Source of the DNA: Pseudomonadota bacterium
GTDB taxonomy: Bacteria; Pseudomonadota; Gammaproteobacteria; UBA5335
Length of the DNA: 64,000 nt
NCBI GenBank assembly: GCA_034189865.1
Contig: JAXHTV010000012.1
Location: forward strand, 1 to 64,000
Reading direction: 5' to 3'
In this document: positions 22,352-33,761 of the stretch, in pieces
Layout: every line of letters begins with the position of its first letter
How positions within the stretch are numbered: position 1 is the first letter of the stretch
The notes under the pieces: generated by a model
Database searches by the model: none
What the model was told of the DNA's origin: nothing
The model's input: only the letters and a program-made list of their open reading frames with translations
Position numbers and translations under genes: made by a program

Positions 22352-23342
22352 AATAGGCCTCCCGAATGCGTTGGCTCAATTGATAAACCGCCATGGCGTA
22401 ATGGACGCTGTGGTTGTAACGGGTAATGACATAAAAATTCGGAAATCCGACCCAGTACTCCAGCTCGCTCGGTTGTTCCAGCGCGATGAGGTTGGCCGGA
22501 GCGCTATCTGGAAGCTGGGATTCGAAGCTTACGCCCTGCTGGCGGAGTTTCGCCAGTGTATAGGGTAAATCTCGATTCCGATTACCCAACGCCCGCCCGT
22601 TGCCATTTACGAGCGCGGGGGTGGCAATGGGGCTGCCTAGGGTCCAGCCATGACGATGGAAGTAGTTGGCTACACTGCCGATGATATCGGCGGGACTGGA
22701 TAAGAGGTCGCGTCGACCGTCCTGATCAAAATCCACCGCATAGGCCCGATAGCTGCTGGGAATGAATTGCGGCCAGCCGATCGCGCCGGCGTAAGAGCCT
22801 CGAATACCGGTTGCATCCAGTTGTTCTTCACGGGAGAGCAAGAGGAACTGTTCCAGCTCCCGGAGGAAAAAATCACCGCGCGGCGGGTAGCCAAAGCCCA
22901 GGGTCGCCAGCGCTTCCACCACACGGTGGCGGCCGGTGAATTGGCCATACCGGGTCTCCACTCCGATGATGGCCACGATGATCTCGGGCGGGACGCCGAA
23001 TTGGGCTTGTGCCGCCTCCAATAGTGATGCGTGGGAGCGCCAGAACTGGACCCCGTCGGCAATCCGGCTCTCGGTGACGAAGATCGGCCGATACGCGTGC
23101 CAAGGCTTGGCTTCCCAGGGGCGTTGGATCGCGTCCAGGATTTCCGGCTGCATACTGGCCTGTTGGAACAGCGTCCTGAGCGCATCGCCGTCGAATCCGT
23201 GGGTTTCACTCATGCGCGCCATGAATGCACGCACATCGGCTCGATCGGCGAGCGGTGTGCCAGCAGCCGGCTCGTTGCTGTTTGCTGTGGCCACGGGTAG
23301 CAGCCATACGGCGAAGACGATAAGACAAAAACGCAGATTCAT
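22338..23342 (-). CDS. mltB: Membrane-bound lytic murein transglycosylase B
   Basis: Cleaves the MurNAc-GlcNAc bond of peptidoglycan with 1,6-anhydro product. 334 residues with a signal peptide (MNLRFCLIVFAVWLLP) but no lipobox cysteine in it, so it may be a soluble rather than lipidated form. The catalytic glutamate lies in IIGVETRYGQFTG, with SYAGAIGWPQFIPSSY after it. Its ATG overlaps the rodA stop (ATGA). Much longer in-frame sequence to 23849 is antisense-like readthrough of rodA and was rejected. Confidence 0.94.
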   Translation of the reverse strand: MNLRFCLIVFAVWLLPVATANSNEPAAGTPLADRADVRAFMARMSETHGFDGDALRTLFQQASMQPEILDAIQRPWEAKPWHAYRPIFVTESRIADGVQFWRSHASLLEAAQAQFGVPPEIIVAIIGVETRYGQFTGRHRVVEALATLGFGYPPRGDFFLRELEQFLLLSREEQLDATGIRGSYAGAIGWPQFIPSSYRAYAVDFDQDGRRDLLSSPADIIGSVANYFHRHGWTLGSPIATPALVNGNGRALGNRNRDLPYTLAKLRQQGVSFESQLPDSAPANLIALEQPSELEYWVGFPNFYVITRYNHSVHYAMAVYQLSQRIREAYFAEA

Positions 23343-24472
23343 TGGGCCAGTAATTTCCGATGGGTTTGAATGGACATCAGGATACCGAAACTCGCCATTA
23401 GCGTGACCATGGACGTGCCACCGTAACTCACCAAAGGCAACGGCACGCCCACCACCGGCAGGATACCGGTCACCATGCCGGTGTTGACGAAAACGTAAAC
23501 AAAAAAGGTCAGGCTCAGTCCGGCGGCGAGCAACCTCTCGAAGGTGCTCTGCGCCGATGCAGCGATTTGCATGCCGCGCAGAATGATTACCAGGTAGATG
23601 ATCAGTAGCATGATCAGTCCCAGAAAGCCGAACTCTTCGCCATAAACGGCAAAAATAAAATCGGTGGAGCGTTCCGGGAGGAATTGCAGATGGGCCTGAC
23701 TGCCATTGAGCCAGCCCTTGCCGAATAACCCGCCGGAACCCAATGCGATTTTGGATTGGATGATGTGATAGCCGGACCCCAGGGGGTCTTTCTCGGGATC
23801 CAGCAGCGTGAGTACACGCTGACGCTGGTAGTCGTGCATCGTCAACCACAGCAAAGGCAGGGCGGCCGTTGCCGCGCCACCGAGTAGGGCGATGGTCAGC
23901 CAGCTCAAGCCGGCGATAAAAAGCACCGACAGGCCTGCAGTCGCAACCAGCAGGGCTGTTCCAAGATCCGGTTGTTGGGCAATGAGTGCGGCGGGGATGC
24001 CGAGAATGGCCAGAACGGCGAGCACATGGCGGTAGCGCGGAGGCATGCCGTGGTCATGAATAAATCGCGCAACCGCGATGGGTACCGCCAGTTTCATGAT
24101 TTCCGAGGGCTGAAAGCGGATGAAGCCCAAATCCAGCCAGCGCTGGGCACCTTTGCCGGTGACACCGAGCAGGAGAACCAGGACCAATAAGCTCGTACCG
24201 ATCAGAAAAACCGGCGCACTCCAGCGGTAAAGGGTTTGGCCTGGGATTTGTGCCATCACGAACATCACGGCGAACGCGATCCCCAGCCGGACGCCCTGTT
24301 TGCTCATCAAGGTGGTGGACTCGCCGCTGGCACTGAACAGGATCGCCAGCCCCAGGCCGGTCAGTGCCAGCAGGGCAACGAATAAGGGGGGATCAACATG
24401 TAAACGCGGTGCCAAGCCTGAAATGCCCCGGTTGCGGGGGGCTCGGTCACGGTACTCCGGTTCGAAAATCAT
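23339..24472 (-). CDS. rodA: Rod-shape glycosyltransferase RodA (SEDS family)
   Basis: The peptidoglycan polymerase of the elongasome, partner of PBP2. 377 residues, about ten membrane helices. FIRFQPSEIMKLAVPI region, the loop around LDPEKDPLGSGYHIIQSKIA, and GIL...PLPLVSYGGTS near the C-terminus are SEDS hallmarks. Its ATG overlaps the mrdA stop (ATGA), which keeps the two subunits in step. Confidence 0.97.
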   Translation of the reverse strand: MIFEPEYRDRAPRNRGISGLAPRLHVDPPLFVALLALTGLGLAILFSASGESTTLMSKQGVRLGIAFAVMFVMAQIPGQTLYRWSAPVFLIGTSLLVLVLLLGVTGKGAQRWLDLGFIRFQPSEIMKLAVPIAVARFIHDHGMPPRYRHVLAVLAILGIPAALIAQQPDLGTALLVATAGLSVLFIAGLSWLTIALLGGAATAALPLLWLTMHDYQRQRVLTLLDPEKDPLGSGYHIIQSKIALGSGGLFGKGWLNGSQAHLQFLPERSTDFIFAVYGEEFGFLGLIMLLIIYLVIILRGMQIAASAQSTFERLLAAGLSLTFFVYVFVNTGMVTGILPVVGVPLPLVSYGGTSMVTLMASFGILMSIQTHRKLLAQ

Positions 24473-26325
24473 GGGCTATCCAACTCCCGGAGTAAGTATG
24501 AATCTAACAGCGCGCGCGCCACGGGGGCGGCGGTTCGACCGCCGCTGCCGCCGTGTTCGGCTACGATCGCCAGTGCAATTTTGGGGTCATCCAATGGTGC
24601 GAAGGCGATGAACAATGCATGGTCTCGCAGGTGCGCCGCGACTTCCGATTCCTCATACTCCTCGTCTTCGCCCAAGCCGAATACCTGCGCGGTGCCGGTT
24701 TTTCCGGCATAGCGATACGGCGCGTCGCCGCCGCTGGAAAAGGCGGTGCCACTTTGGCGTTGCACCACATCATTCATGGCGTTAATGACATAGTCCCAGT
24801 GGTTTGCCGAGTTCACTTCCACACTCGGGCCCGCTACCGGCGTCAGCGATTCTCGTGTGCCGGCCACGGGATCTTGAATTTCCCGAACCAGTCGGGGCAA
24901 GGCGCTTTTACCTCGTGTCGAAAGGATCGCGGTGGCCTGAGCGAGCTGCAGCGGTGTCGACAGCATAAACCCTTGACCGATCGAGTTAATCAGCGTTTCA
25001 CCAAGGTACCAGCTTTCCCCTCGGGATTGCTGCTTCCATTCGCGCGATGGAACGAGGCCGCGCCGCTCACCGGTCAGATCGATACCGGTTTTGTCCCCCA
25101 TCCCGAAACGGGTGAGATAATCATGGATGCGATCAATGCCCAATTCGAGCGACAGCTGATAGAAATAGACATCACAGGATTCGGCGATGGCCTTGCGCAG
25201 ATTGGTTTGGCCATGTCCCCAGCGTTTCCAGTCGCGATACTGCCGCTCAGTGTTGGGTAGCTGAAAGTGCCCGGGGCAATAGACGCCTTTCCCTCCCAGG
25301 GGGTGTCCGATGTCCAGGTCAGCTAAACCAAGAAAAGGTTTCACCGTCGATCCCGGGGGATACTGCCCCTGGATGGCTCGGTTGAACAACGGCCGGCCCG
25401 GGTCCGATTGCAGTTGGCGATAGGTCGACACGCTGATTCCGCCGACGAAAAGGTTGGCGTCGTAGCTCGGTACGCTGGCCATCGCAAGCACCTCTCCCGT
25501 GCTAGGCTCGATGGCCACCACGGCCCCCCGCCGTCCTTTGAGAGCGGCCTCCGCCGCCCGCTGAAGCTGAATGTCGATGCTGAGGTGAAGGTTTTTTCCA
25601 GGAACCTGCGGTTCGATGGTGAGACTCCGCAGGGGGCGGCCTTGTGCATCCACCTCGGCCTGCTCGTACCCCGGGGAGCCGTGCAGCGCCCGCTCATAGA
25701 ACTGTTCGACACCGGTTTTGCCGATATGGGTCGTACCGCGATAGGCGGCACGGTCCATTTCTTTTAGATCGTCTTCATCAATGGCGCCGACGTAGCCGAT
25801 AACGTGGGCCGTACTCTGGCCATAGACGTAATGCCGGGTCAGGTCGGCGCGCATTTCCACACCGGGAAAGTGGATTCGGTCAACGGCGAATCGCGCCAAT
25901 TCCTCTTCGCTCATTCGGTAGCGCAGCGGCACCGAGTCAAACACCCGATGGCGCTTGAGTTGCTGCTGGAAACGGGTGATCTCATCGTCTGAAAGGTTGA
26001 CCACCTGTTTCAGCCGGGCCAGGGTGTCGTCCAGGTCGTCGACCTCTTCCGGGATGACATCGAGACGATAGGAGGGCAAGTTCTCCGCCAGAAGCACACC
26101 GTTTCGGTCGAAGATCAAACCGCGGGTGGGCGCGATCGGCTGGATGCGTACCCGGTTGTCCTGGGACAGTGTCGCGTAGTGCTCGTGGCTATAGATTTGC
26201 AGATAGGCTAAGCGGGCGATGAGCAGGGTAAACAGCAATACCATCGCGCCCACGGCGATGATGCCCCGGCTTGCGACGATTCGCCGCTCGGCGGCGGTAT
26301 CCTGCATTTTGACGGGACGGGCCAT
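24469..26325 (-). CDS. mrdA: Penicillin-binding protein 2 (elongation transpeptidase)
   Basis: Cross-links new peptidoglycan along the side wall with RodA and MreBCD. 618 residues: a membrane anchor at about 18-40, the class B dimerisation domain, then the transpeptidase motifs GSTVKPF (SxxK), SCD in AESCDVYFYQ (SxN-type) and KTGTAQ. Starts 24 bases after the mreD stop. Confidence 0.97.
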   Translation of the reverse strand: MARPVKMQDTAAERRIVASRGIIAVGAMVLLFTLLIARLAYLQIYSHEHYATLSQDNRVRIQPIAPTRGLIFDRNGVLLAENLPSYRLDVIPEEVDDLDDTLARLKQVVNLSDDEITRFQQQLKRHRVFDSVPLRYRMSEEELARFAVDRIHFPGVEMRADLTRHYVYGQSTAHVIGYVGAIDEDDLKEMDRAAYRGTTHIGKTGVEQFYERALHGSPGYEQAEVDAQGRPLRSLTIEPQVPGKNLHLSIDIQLQRAAEAALKGRRGAVVAIEPSTGEVLAMASVPSYDANLFVGGISVSTYRQLQSDPGRPLFNRAIQGQYPPGSTVKPFLGLADLDIGHPLGGKGVYCPGHFQLPNTERQYRDWKRWGHGQTNLRKAIAESCDVYFYQLSLELGIDRIHDYLTRFGMGDKTGIDLTGERRGLVPSREWKQQSRGESWYLGETLINSIGQGFMLSTPLQLAQATAILSTRGKSALPRLVREIQDPVAGTRESLTPVAGPSVEVNSANHWDYVINAMNDVVQRQSGTAFSSGGDAPYRYAGKTGTAQVFGLGEDEEYEESEVAAHLRDHALFIAFAPLDDPKIALAIVAEHGGSGGRTAAPVARALLDSYLLRELDSP

Positions 26326-26349
26326 GGTCGGGCAGGGTCCTCTATTCCC

Positions 26350-26835
26350 TCAGGCGAGTTCGTAATGGCGGCGGATGCCGCGCAGCAGAGCAAAGACCCA
26401 GGGCCACAGCAAGCCGCTGGCGATAACCGCTTGCCAACCCAGTACGGGTTCGACTCGACTGCTCATCCCGCTTATCCAGAACAAGGGGAATTTGTAAACC
26501 AATAACAGCAGCATAACGACCAGGCTCTGCTGCCAGACGGGAAACGATCGCAGCTGGAGATAAAATCGTTGGATCAAATAAGCGACCAGTACCAGGGCCA
26601 AAGCATGTTGACCTAGCGTTGCCCCTTGCAAAACGTCCAGCAGCAGACCCAAACACCAAGCGGTGCCGATACTGACCCGCCACGGCATGGCCATACACCA
26701 GTAGATCATAGTCAAGGCCACCCACTCCGGGCGGGCGATGTCGACCCATTGGGGCAGCGGCACAATCGTCAGGCCGATCGCGACGACAAAGGTGGCGATC
26801 AGGACGATCCATTGAAAGGGCAGGGGTGCGCTCAC
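26350..26835 (-). CDS. mreD: Rod shape-determining protein MreD
   Basis: A small (161-residue) integral membrane subunit of the elongasome with five or so hydrophobic helices. The GTG at 26835 is chosen because it overlaps the mreC stop as GTGA and starts right before the first helix (FQWIVLIATFVVAIG). The charged LRGIRRHYELA tail is cytoplasmic in the family. Confidence 0.92.
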   Translation of the reverse strand: MSAPLPFQWIVLIATFVVAIGLTIVPLPQWVDIARPEWVALTMIYWCMAMPWRVSIGTAWCLGLLLDVLQGATLGQHALALVLVAYLIQRFYLQLRSFPVWQQSLVVMLLLLVYKFPLFWISGMSSRVEPVLGWQAVIASGLLWPWVFALLRGIRRHYELA

Positions 26836-27713
26836 GGTGACGGTTTGACCTCGCCAGCGGGAGCGGGTTCCGACTCTGTGCGTTTGACCGCCATTTGGTT
26901 GGTCCAAACCAACAGGACTTCCCGGCTGCGATCCAGGCGGGCCGAAACCAAGGCGCTAATGTCGGCGAAGCGTTCACTGGGATTGCGTTCAACTTGATAG
27001 ACGATGCCCACCGGATATCCGCGCGGGAAGCGGCCGCCCAGACCGGAAGCGACCAGCAGATCGCCCACCTCGATGTCGGCGTTGTTGGGCAGATAGGGCA
27101 ATGCCAAGCGATCGCGCTCGCCTGTCCCGACGGCCAGAGTTCTAAGGCCGTTTCTATTTACTTCGATGGGAATGGAATGGCTTGTGTCGGTGATCAGCAG
27201 CGCCGTCGACGTATAAAGACCGATTTCTGTGATCTGCCCCGTGATGCCCTGGGCATCAATCAAGGGCTGGCCGACGAAAACGCCGTTGATACGACCACGG
27301 TTAATGGTGATGCGCTGTCGGTAGGGGTCGAGATCCAAGGCAAGGATTTCGGCGACGCTCAAGCGTTCGCCCATACGGGAAGTGGATTCCAGCAGTTCAC
27401 GCAGCCGAGCGTTTTCCGCCTCCAGGGCTGCCAATTTGAGCATTTGTGCTTCCATGAGCAGCTGGCGGGTTCGCAATTCCAGGTTTTCTTCCCGCAACTG
27501 GCGTCGGCTTTTGATTCGATCCTGAGTCCACCGGCCGACCCGAATGGGCAGGTCGACCGCCACTTGCACAGGATAAATTACCGCGCTCAAAGCGATTCGG
27601 ATCTGTTCGCCTTGATCTAACCGGCTATCGAGCCACATCAACCCGATCGACAGGGCTGCAAACAGCACCAGTCTGAGATGAAGCGCCCCCGTTTTTTGAA
27701 ACAGCGGTTTGAT
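26832..27713 (-). CDS. mreC: Rod shape-determining protein MreC (probable ATC start)
   Basis: Links cytoplasmic MreB to periplasmic synthases. The MreC fold is plain: transmembrane segment ending WLDSRL, coiled coil (REENLELRTRQLLMEAQML), then the beta domains (INRGRINGVFVGQPLI and ALLITDTSHSIPIEV). The start is odd. The first conventional codon, GTG at 27668, falls inside the membrane helix. The frame stays open 15 codons upstream to an ATC at 27713 and reads IKPLFQKTGALHLRL, which resembles the normal MreC start. AAGG lies 9 bases before the ATC, and a TGA stop lies five codons further up. I therefore extend to 27713 (293 residues); from GTG it would be 278. Confidence 0.9.
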   Translation of the reverse strand: MKPLFQKTGALHLRLVLFAALSIGLMWLDSRLDQGEQIRIALSAVIYPVQVAVDLPIRVGRWTQDRIKSRRQLREENLELRTRQLLMEAQMLKLAALEAENARLRELLESTSRMGERLSVAEILALDLDPYRQRITINRGRINGVFVGQPLIDAQGITGQITEIGLYTSTALLITDTSHSIPIEVNRNGLRTLAVGTGERDRLALPYLPNNADIEVGDLLVASGLGGRFPRGYPVGIVYQVERNPSERFADISALVSARLDRSREVLLVWTNQMAVKRTESEPAPAGEVKPSP

Positions 27714-27802
27714 AGTGGTTCGCCTTCACACTCGGATTAAATCGGTGAATCGGCTCATCCGCCGAGCCACTATTGGCGTGCGGCTTCTTATCGCCGGGCC
27801 GT

Positions 27803-29266
<1,464 letters not shown>

Positions 29267-29308
29267 GGCGGCAGCCTCTCCCTTCTGTCAAGCCAAGGAA
29301 TCGCTGGC

Positions 29309-30763
29309 ATGTACGATCTTTCTGTGAGCGAAATGTCCGAAGCTCTGCAGCGCAGAGCCTGTTCCAGTGAGGAAGTAACCGAAATCCTGCTGGACCGAAT
29401 CGCGGCATTGGATTCTCAGCTCAATAGTCTTATCACCGTGGATCGGGAACAGGCACTGGCCCAGGCACGGGAAGCCGATCAGCGGATACAACGCGGGGAT
29501 GGCGGGCCCCTGACCGGTGTTCCTCTCATTCACAAGGATATTTTCCTGACGCAGGGGGTTAAAACCACTTGCGGATCGAAGATGCTGAGCAATTTCGTGC
29601 CGCCGTTCGACGCCACTGTCGTCACGCGCTGTCGCGAGGCCGGACTGGTGTCCCTCGGCAAGGCCAACATGGACGAATTCGCGATGGGTTCTTCCAACGA
29701 GACCAGCTATTTCGGTCCCGTGAGGAACCCCTGGGATACCATGCGAGTGCCGGGAGGCTCATCCGGCGGTTCAGCGGCGGCGGTGGCAGCGCGTTTGGCG
29801 CCGTTGGCCACGGGAACCGATACGGGCGGATCGATCCGCCAGCCGGCGGCCTTGTGCGGCATCACCGGCATCAAGCCCACCTACGGCCGGGTTTCCCGCT
29901 GGGGCATGATCGCTTTCGCCTCGAGCCTGGATCAGGCCGGTGTGTTTGCCCGGGACGCGCGTGACGCGGCGCTGCTGCTGGAGGCGATTGCCGGTTTCGA
30001 CGGCAAGGATTCAACCTGCGTCAATCAGGCTGTTCCGGCCTACCGCTTCATGCTGGAACAACCCCTGAAAGGCCTGCGTATCGGGCGGCCCGAACAGTTT
30101 TTCGGCGACGGGATCGATCCTGAGGTCCGGCGATGCATCGAGGAAGCTGAAGCGGTACTGGTGGAACTGGGTGCCGAGGTGCGTCCGGTGACCTTGCCCA
30201 ACCTGGATCTGTCGGTTCCCACCTATTATGTGATTGCTCCGGCCGAGTGTTCCTCCAACTTGTCTCGTTTCGATGGCGTGCGTTACGGCTATCGTTGCGA
30301 GGACCCCAGGGACCTGGAGGATATGTATAAAAGGACTCGCTCGGAGGCGTTCGGTGCCGAGGTCAAACGCCGGATCATGATCGGAACCTACGCCTTATCG
30401 GCGGGCTATTACGATGCGTATTACCTCAAGGCGCAGAAATGCCGCCGCCTGATCACCGAAGACTTTATCAAGGCGTTCGAAGAAGTCGATGTCATCATGG
30501 GGCCGACTTCGCCCGAAACCGCCTTTAAACTCGGCGAGAAGACGGATGACCCGGTCAAAATGTATCTCTCCGACATCAACACCATCGCGGTCAATCTGGC
30601 GGGCTTGCCGGGATTGTCCATGCCGGTGGGTTTTGCCGGTGGTTTGCCGGTGGGCGTGCAGCTTATCGGCAAGCATTTTGACGAGGGCAAGCTGCTCAAT
30701 GTGGCGCATCAGTACCAACGGGAAACCGACTGGCATCGGCAAGTCCCACCGGGGTTCGAGTAG
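29309..30763 (+). CDS. gatA: Asp/Glu-tRNA(Asn/Gln) amidotransferase subunit A
   Basis: Glutaminase subunit that releases ammonia for tRNA amidation. 484 residues, amidase-signature fold. The Ser-cisSer-Lys triad is visible: the lysine in IHKDIFL, and the serines in [15 protein letters not shown] and [11 protein letters not shown]. Starts 42 bases after gatC. Confidence 0.98.
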   Translation: MYDLSVSEMSEALQRRACSSEEVTEILLDRIAALDSQLNSLITVDREQALAQAREADQRIQRGDGGPLTGVPLIHKDIFLTQGVKTTCGSKMLSNFVPPFDATVVTRCREAGLVSLGKANMDEFAMGSSNETSYFGPVRNPWDTMRVPGGSSGGSAAAVAARLAPLATGTDTGGSIRQPAALCGITGIKPTYGRVSRWGMIAFASSLDQAGVFARDARDAALLLEAIAGFDGKDSTCVNQAVPAYRFMLEQPLKGLRIGRPEQFFGDGIDPEVRRCIEEAEAVLVELGAEVRPVTLPNLDLSVPTYYVIAPAECSSNLSRFDGVRYGYRCEDPRDLEDMYKRTRSEAFGAEVKRRIMIGTYALSAGYYDAYYLKAQKCRRLITEDFIKAFEEVDVIMGPTSPETAFKLGEKTDDPVKMYLSDINTIAVNLAGLPGLSMPVGFAGGLPVGVQLIGKHFDEGKLLNVAHQYQRETDWHRQVPPGFE

Positions 30764-30798
30764 GGCGTCCCGCCTGCGATCTGAAGAGGTTTCACGGA

Positions 30799-32235
30799 AT
30801 GGAATGGGAAGTTGTCATCGGCCTGGAAGTCCATGCCCAGCTGGCTACCAAGAGCAAGTTGTTTTCCGGTGCCGCAACGCAGTACGGCGCATTACCCAAC
30901 ACCCAGGCCTGTGCCATTGACCTGGGTTACCCCGGCGTTTTGCCGGTATTGAACCAGGAGGTCGTGCGCATGGCGGTGCGATTCGGCCTTGCGATTGACG
31001 CCGAGGTGGCGCCGCGATCGGTATTCGCTCGCAAAAATTATTTCTACCCCGACCTGCCCAAGGGTTATCAGATCAGCCAGTACGAGCTACCGGTAGTCCA
31101 GGGCGGAAAGTTGGTCATCGACCTGGACGATGGTGTGCAAAAGACCATCGGCATCACCCGGGCGCACTTGGAAGAAGACGCCGGCAAGTCCCTGCACGAA
31201 AGTTTTCACAACATGACCGGCATCGATCTCAACCGCGCCGGCACACCGCTGTTGGAGATCGTCTCTGAGCCCGACATGCGATCGGCGAAAGAAGCCATTT
31301 CCTACATGAAGAAGCTGCATTCGCTGGTGCGCTACCTGGAGATCTGCGACGGTAACATGCAGGAGGGGTCATTCCGCTGCGACGCCAATGTGTCGATTCG
31401 GCCCAAAGGCGAGAGTCGGTTCGGGACGCGAACCGAGCTTAAGAACCTGAACTCGTTCCGCTTCGTGGAGAAGGCCATCAACTTCGAAGTTGAGCGCCAG
31501 ATCGATGTGATCGAGAGCGGCGGAAAAGTGATCCAGGAAACCCGCTTGTACGACCCGGACCGGCACGAGACACGGTCGATGCGGGGCAAGGAAGAAGCCA
31601 ACGACTATCGTTATTTCCCCGATCCGGACTTGTTGCCGGTGGTCATCGAACCGGGTTTCGTCGAGCAGGTTCGTGGTGAGCTGCCGGAACTTCCGGATGC
31701 CAAGCGCAGTCGCTTTGTCGAGCAATACGAGTTGTCCGACTATGACGCCGGTGTGCTCACTGCCACCCGCGAGATGGCCCAGTATTACGAGGCCGTGGTG
31801 GAGAAAAGCAGCAGCGAGCCCAAGCTGGCGGCCAACTGGGTGATGGGCGAGCTGGCGGCGGCTTTGAACAAGGCGACCGTGGAGATCGCCGATAGCCCGG
31901 TCAGCGCGGAGGATTTCGCCGGTTTGTTGAATCGAATCAGCGACAACACCATCTCCCAGCGGGTGGCGAAAGAAGTATTCGAAGCCATGTGGAACGGCGA
32001 AGGGAGTGCCGATGCGGTGATCGAAGCCAAGGGCTTGCGTCAGATCACCGATACCGACGCCATCGCCCGATTGGTTGATGAAGTCGTGGCTGCCAATCCG
32101 CAACAGGCAGAGCAGTACCGTGCCGGTAAAGACAAACTGTTCGGTTTCTTTGTCGGCCAGGTAATGAAGGCCTCTAAGGGCAAAGCCAATCCCCAGCAGG
32201 TGAACGACTTGTTGAAGGAGAAGTTGTCTTCGTGA
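30799..32235 (+). CDS. gatB: Asp/Glu-tRNA(Asn/Gln) amidotransferase subunit B
   Basis: Binds the mischarged tRNA and activates the acyl group with ATP. 478 residues with [12 protein letters not shown] at the start, HLEEDAGKS, the signature [16 protein letters not shown], and the C-terminal YqeY-like tail domain. Its stop overlaps the hslO GTG. Confidence 0.98.
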   Translation: MEWEVVIGLEVHAQLATKSKLFSGAATQYGALPNTQACAIDLGYPGVLPVLNQEVVRMAVRFGLAIDAEVAPRSVFARKNYFYPDLPKGYQISQYELPVVQGGKLVIDLDDGVQKTIGITRAHLEEDAGKSLHESFHNMTGIDLNRAGTPLLEIVSEPDMRSAKEAISYMKKLHSLVRYLEICDGNMQEGSFRCDANVSIRPKGESRFGTRTELKNLNSFRFVEKAINFEVERQIDVIESGGKVIQETRLYDPDRHETRSMRGKEEANDYRYFPDPDLLPVVIEPGFVEQVRGELPELPDAKRSRFVEQYELSDYDAGVLTATREMAQYYEAVVEKSSSEPKLAANWVMGELAAALNKATVEIADSPVSAEDFAGLLNRISDNTISQRVAKEVFEAMWNGEGSADAVIEAKGLRQITDTDAIARLVDEVVAANPQQAEQYRAGKDKLFGFFVGQVMKASKGKANPQQVNDLLKEKLSS

Positions 32236-33098
32236 CAGATCGAACCGGCGATGTCGTCAGCCGTTTCCATTTCGAACATTTTCCGGTGCGCGGTGAAGTG
32301 GTGCATCTCGATGCCACGTGGCAGGAAGCCCAACGGCGTGCGGATTATCCCGCGCCGGTTCGTGATCTGGTGGGCGAGGCCATGGCGGCCGGTGCGTTGC
32401 TGGCGGCGACACTGAAGTTCAAAGGCCGTCTGAGTCTGCAAATCGAGAGCGAAGGCGCGGTTCGCTTGCTGTTGGTGCAATGTGACCACCAGCTGCACTT
32501 GCGGGCAACCGCCCGATTCCAGGAACCGTTGAGCGATCCGCTGCTGATTGGTGGTCGGGTGATGATTACCATCGAGCCGGAAGGTCAGGGTGAGCGGTAC
32601 CAGGGGATCGTCGCGTTGGAAAGCGGCGGCGTTGCCGCAGCCTTGGAGCATTACTTCGAGCGTTCCGAGCAGCTCCCGACTCGCTTGCACCTCGCTGTCG
32701 ACGAGCACTGTGCATCGGGCATGCTGATTCAACGGCTTCCGGGTGAATCATCGGATGCTGACGCTTGGAATCGCTGTACCCACCTCGCGGCGTCGGTTCG
32801 TCCGGAAGAATTGCGCGAATTACCGGTGGAAACCTTGCTGCATCGTTTGTTTTTCGAAGAAGACGTGCGGGTATTCGAGCCGCGTCCCACGAGTTTTCGT
32901 TGCCGCTGCTCACGGGAGCGTGTGGCGGGCATGCTTCAATCTCTCGGCGAGGAAGAAGTGCGTGATATCGTCAAAGAACAGGGGCGGGTGTCGGTGACCT
33001 GCGAGTTTTGCGGAAAAGGTTACGAGTTCGATAAGGTCGACGTGGAATTGTTGTTTTCCTCCGGTTTCGGGTCGCCCTCCAGCGATCGGCTGCATTAG
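32232..33098 (+). CDS. hslO: Redox-regulated chaperone Hsp33
   Basis: Holdase activated by oxidative unfolding of its zinc centre. 288 residues. The four C-terminal zinc cysteines are present as CRCS (CxC) and CEFC (CxxC), about 30 residues apart. GTG start within the gatB stop region (GTGA), so translation is probably coupled to gatB. Confidence 0.96.
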   Translation: MTDRTGDVVSRFHFEHFPVRGEVVHLDATWQEAQRRADYPAPVRDLVGEAMAAGALLAATLKFKGRLSLQIESEGAVRLLLVQCDHQLHLRATARFQEPLSDPLLIGGRVMITIEPEGQGERYQGIVALESGGVAAALEHYFERSEQLPTRLHLAVDEHCASGMLIQRLPGESSDADAWNRCTHLAASVRPEELRELPVETLLHRLFFEEDVRVFEPRPTSFRCRCSRERVAGMLQSLGEEEVRDIVKEQGRVSVTCEFCGKGYEFDKVDVELLFSSGFGSPSSDRLH

Positions 33099-33236
33099 CG
33101 GCGCGCGAGGTTTTTTTGGCAATGGAAGCCTGATAATGTCGATTGACTGATGATCAAGCCTTCGTCCCCGTATTTGCGCGTTCGTTCAGCCAGCGCGCTA
33201 TTTTTCAACCAAGTGGCATATAAAGGTTGGTAGGCC

Positions 33237-33761
33237 ATGGAGCAGTTTCCGCGTCGTAGTTGGTTTTTGTTGGTGGCGCTTCTGATTGGTGGCACGGTCA
33301 GTATGACGGCCCAGGCGGAAGGGTACACCGCGTTGCAGTATCAAATCCGCTTCGGCGGGGAACGGCAGATAGAACACAATTTTCTTTTGCTTTCGAAATA
33401 CCGGGGCTGGGGGCTGGATGACCAATCCGCGCCGGCGGTGGCGCACATCTACAGCACCAATCCGGAGAATCCGCATCTGTTTAATCTCGGGCCTGTCGGA
33501 GCGACAGTGCGGGTGGTTCTGCCGGCCTTGGTCGCCGGCGCGGGAAGCATCGCGGTGTTGAGTGATTACGGTGATGACGATTCGGACGACGTTCAGCCTC
33601 CCACTTTGCCGACCCAGCCAAGCGGCAATGAGCAGCGTCGGGAACTATTGATTCGGGCGGCTCAAATCGGCTTGCTCGTCGGCGGCACGGTGGTGCAGAA
33701 CTTTATCGATAGCCAGACTGATCCGGATCCCGTTCCCGTAACAACGTTGACCATGCCGTAA
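33237..33761 (+). CDS. Exported protein of unknown function
   Basis: 174 residues, not recognised. A signal peptide is clear (PRRSWFLLVALLIGG, cleavage after TAQA). The mature part has a tyrosine-rich start, a hydrophobic helix around VVLPALVAGAGSIAVL, an acidic linker (DYGDDDSDD) and proline repeats (PPTLPTQP). A second hydrophobic stretch follows (AAQIGLLVGGTVVQNF). Two hydrophobic patches joined by an acidic/proline linker could mean membrane association. The start is supported only by the signal peptide. Its last 59 bases overlap the convergent PAP2 gene. Confidence 0.65.
   Translation: MEQFPRRSWFLLVALLIGGTVSMTAQAEGYTALQYQIRFGGERQIEHNFLLLSKYRGWGLDDQSAPAVAHIYSTNPENPHLFNLGPVGATVRVVLPALVAGAGSIAVLSDYGDDDSDDVQPPTLPTQPSGNEQRRELLIRAAQIGLLVGGTVVQNFIDSQTDPDPVPVTTLTMP

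Noticed and set aside
23343-23849. In-frame extension of mltB upstream of 23342
   Set aside because: It overlaps rodA on the same strand in another frame. The ATGA overlap and the signal peptide fix the start at 23342.
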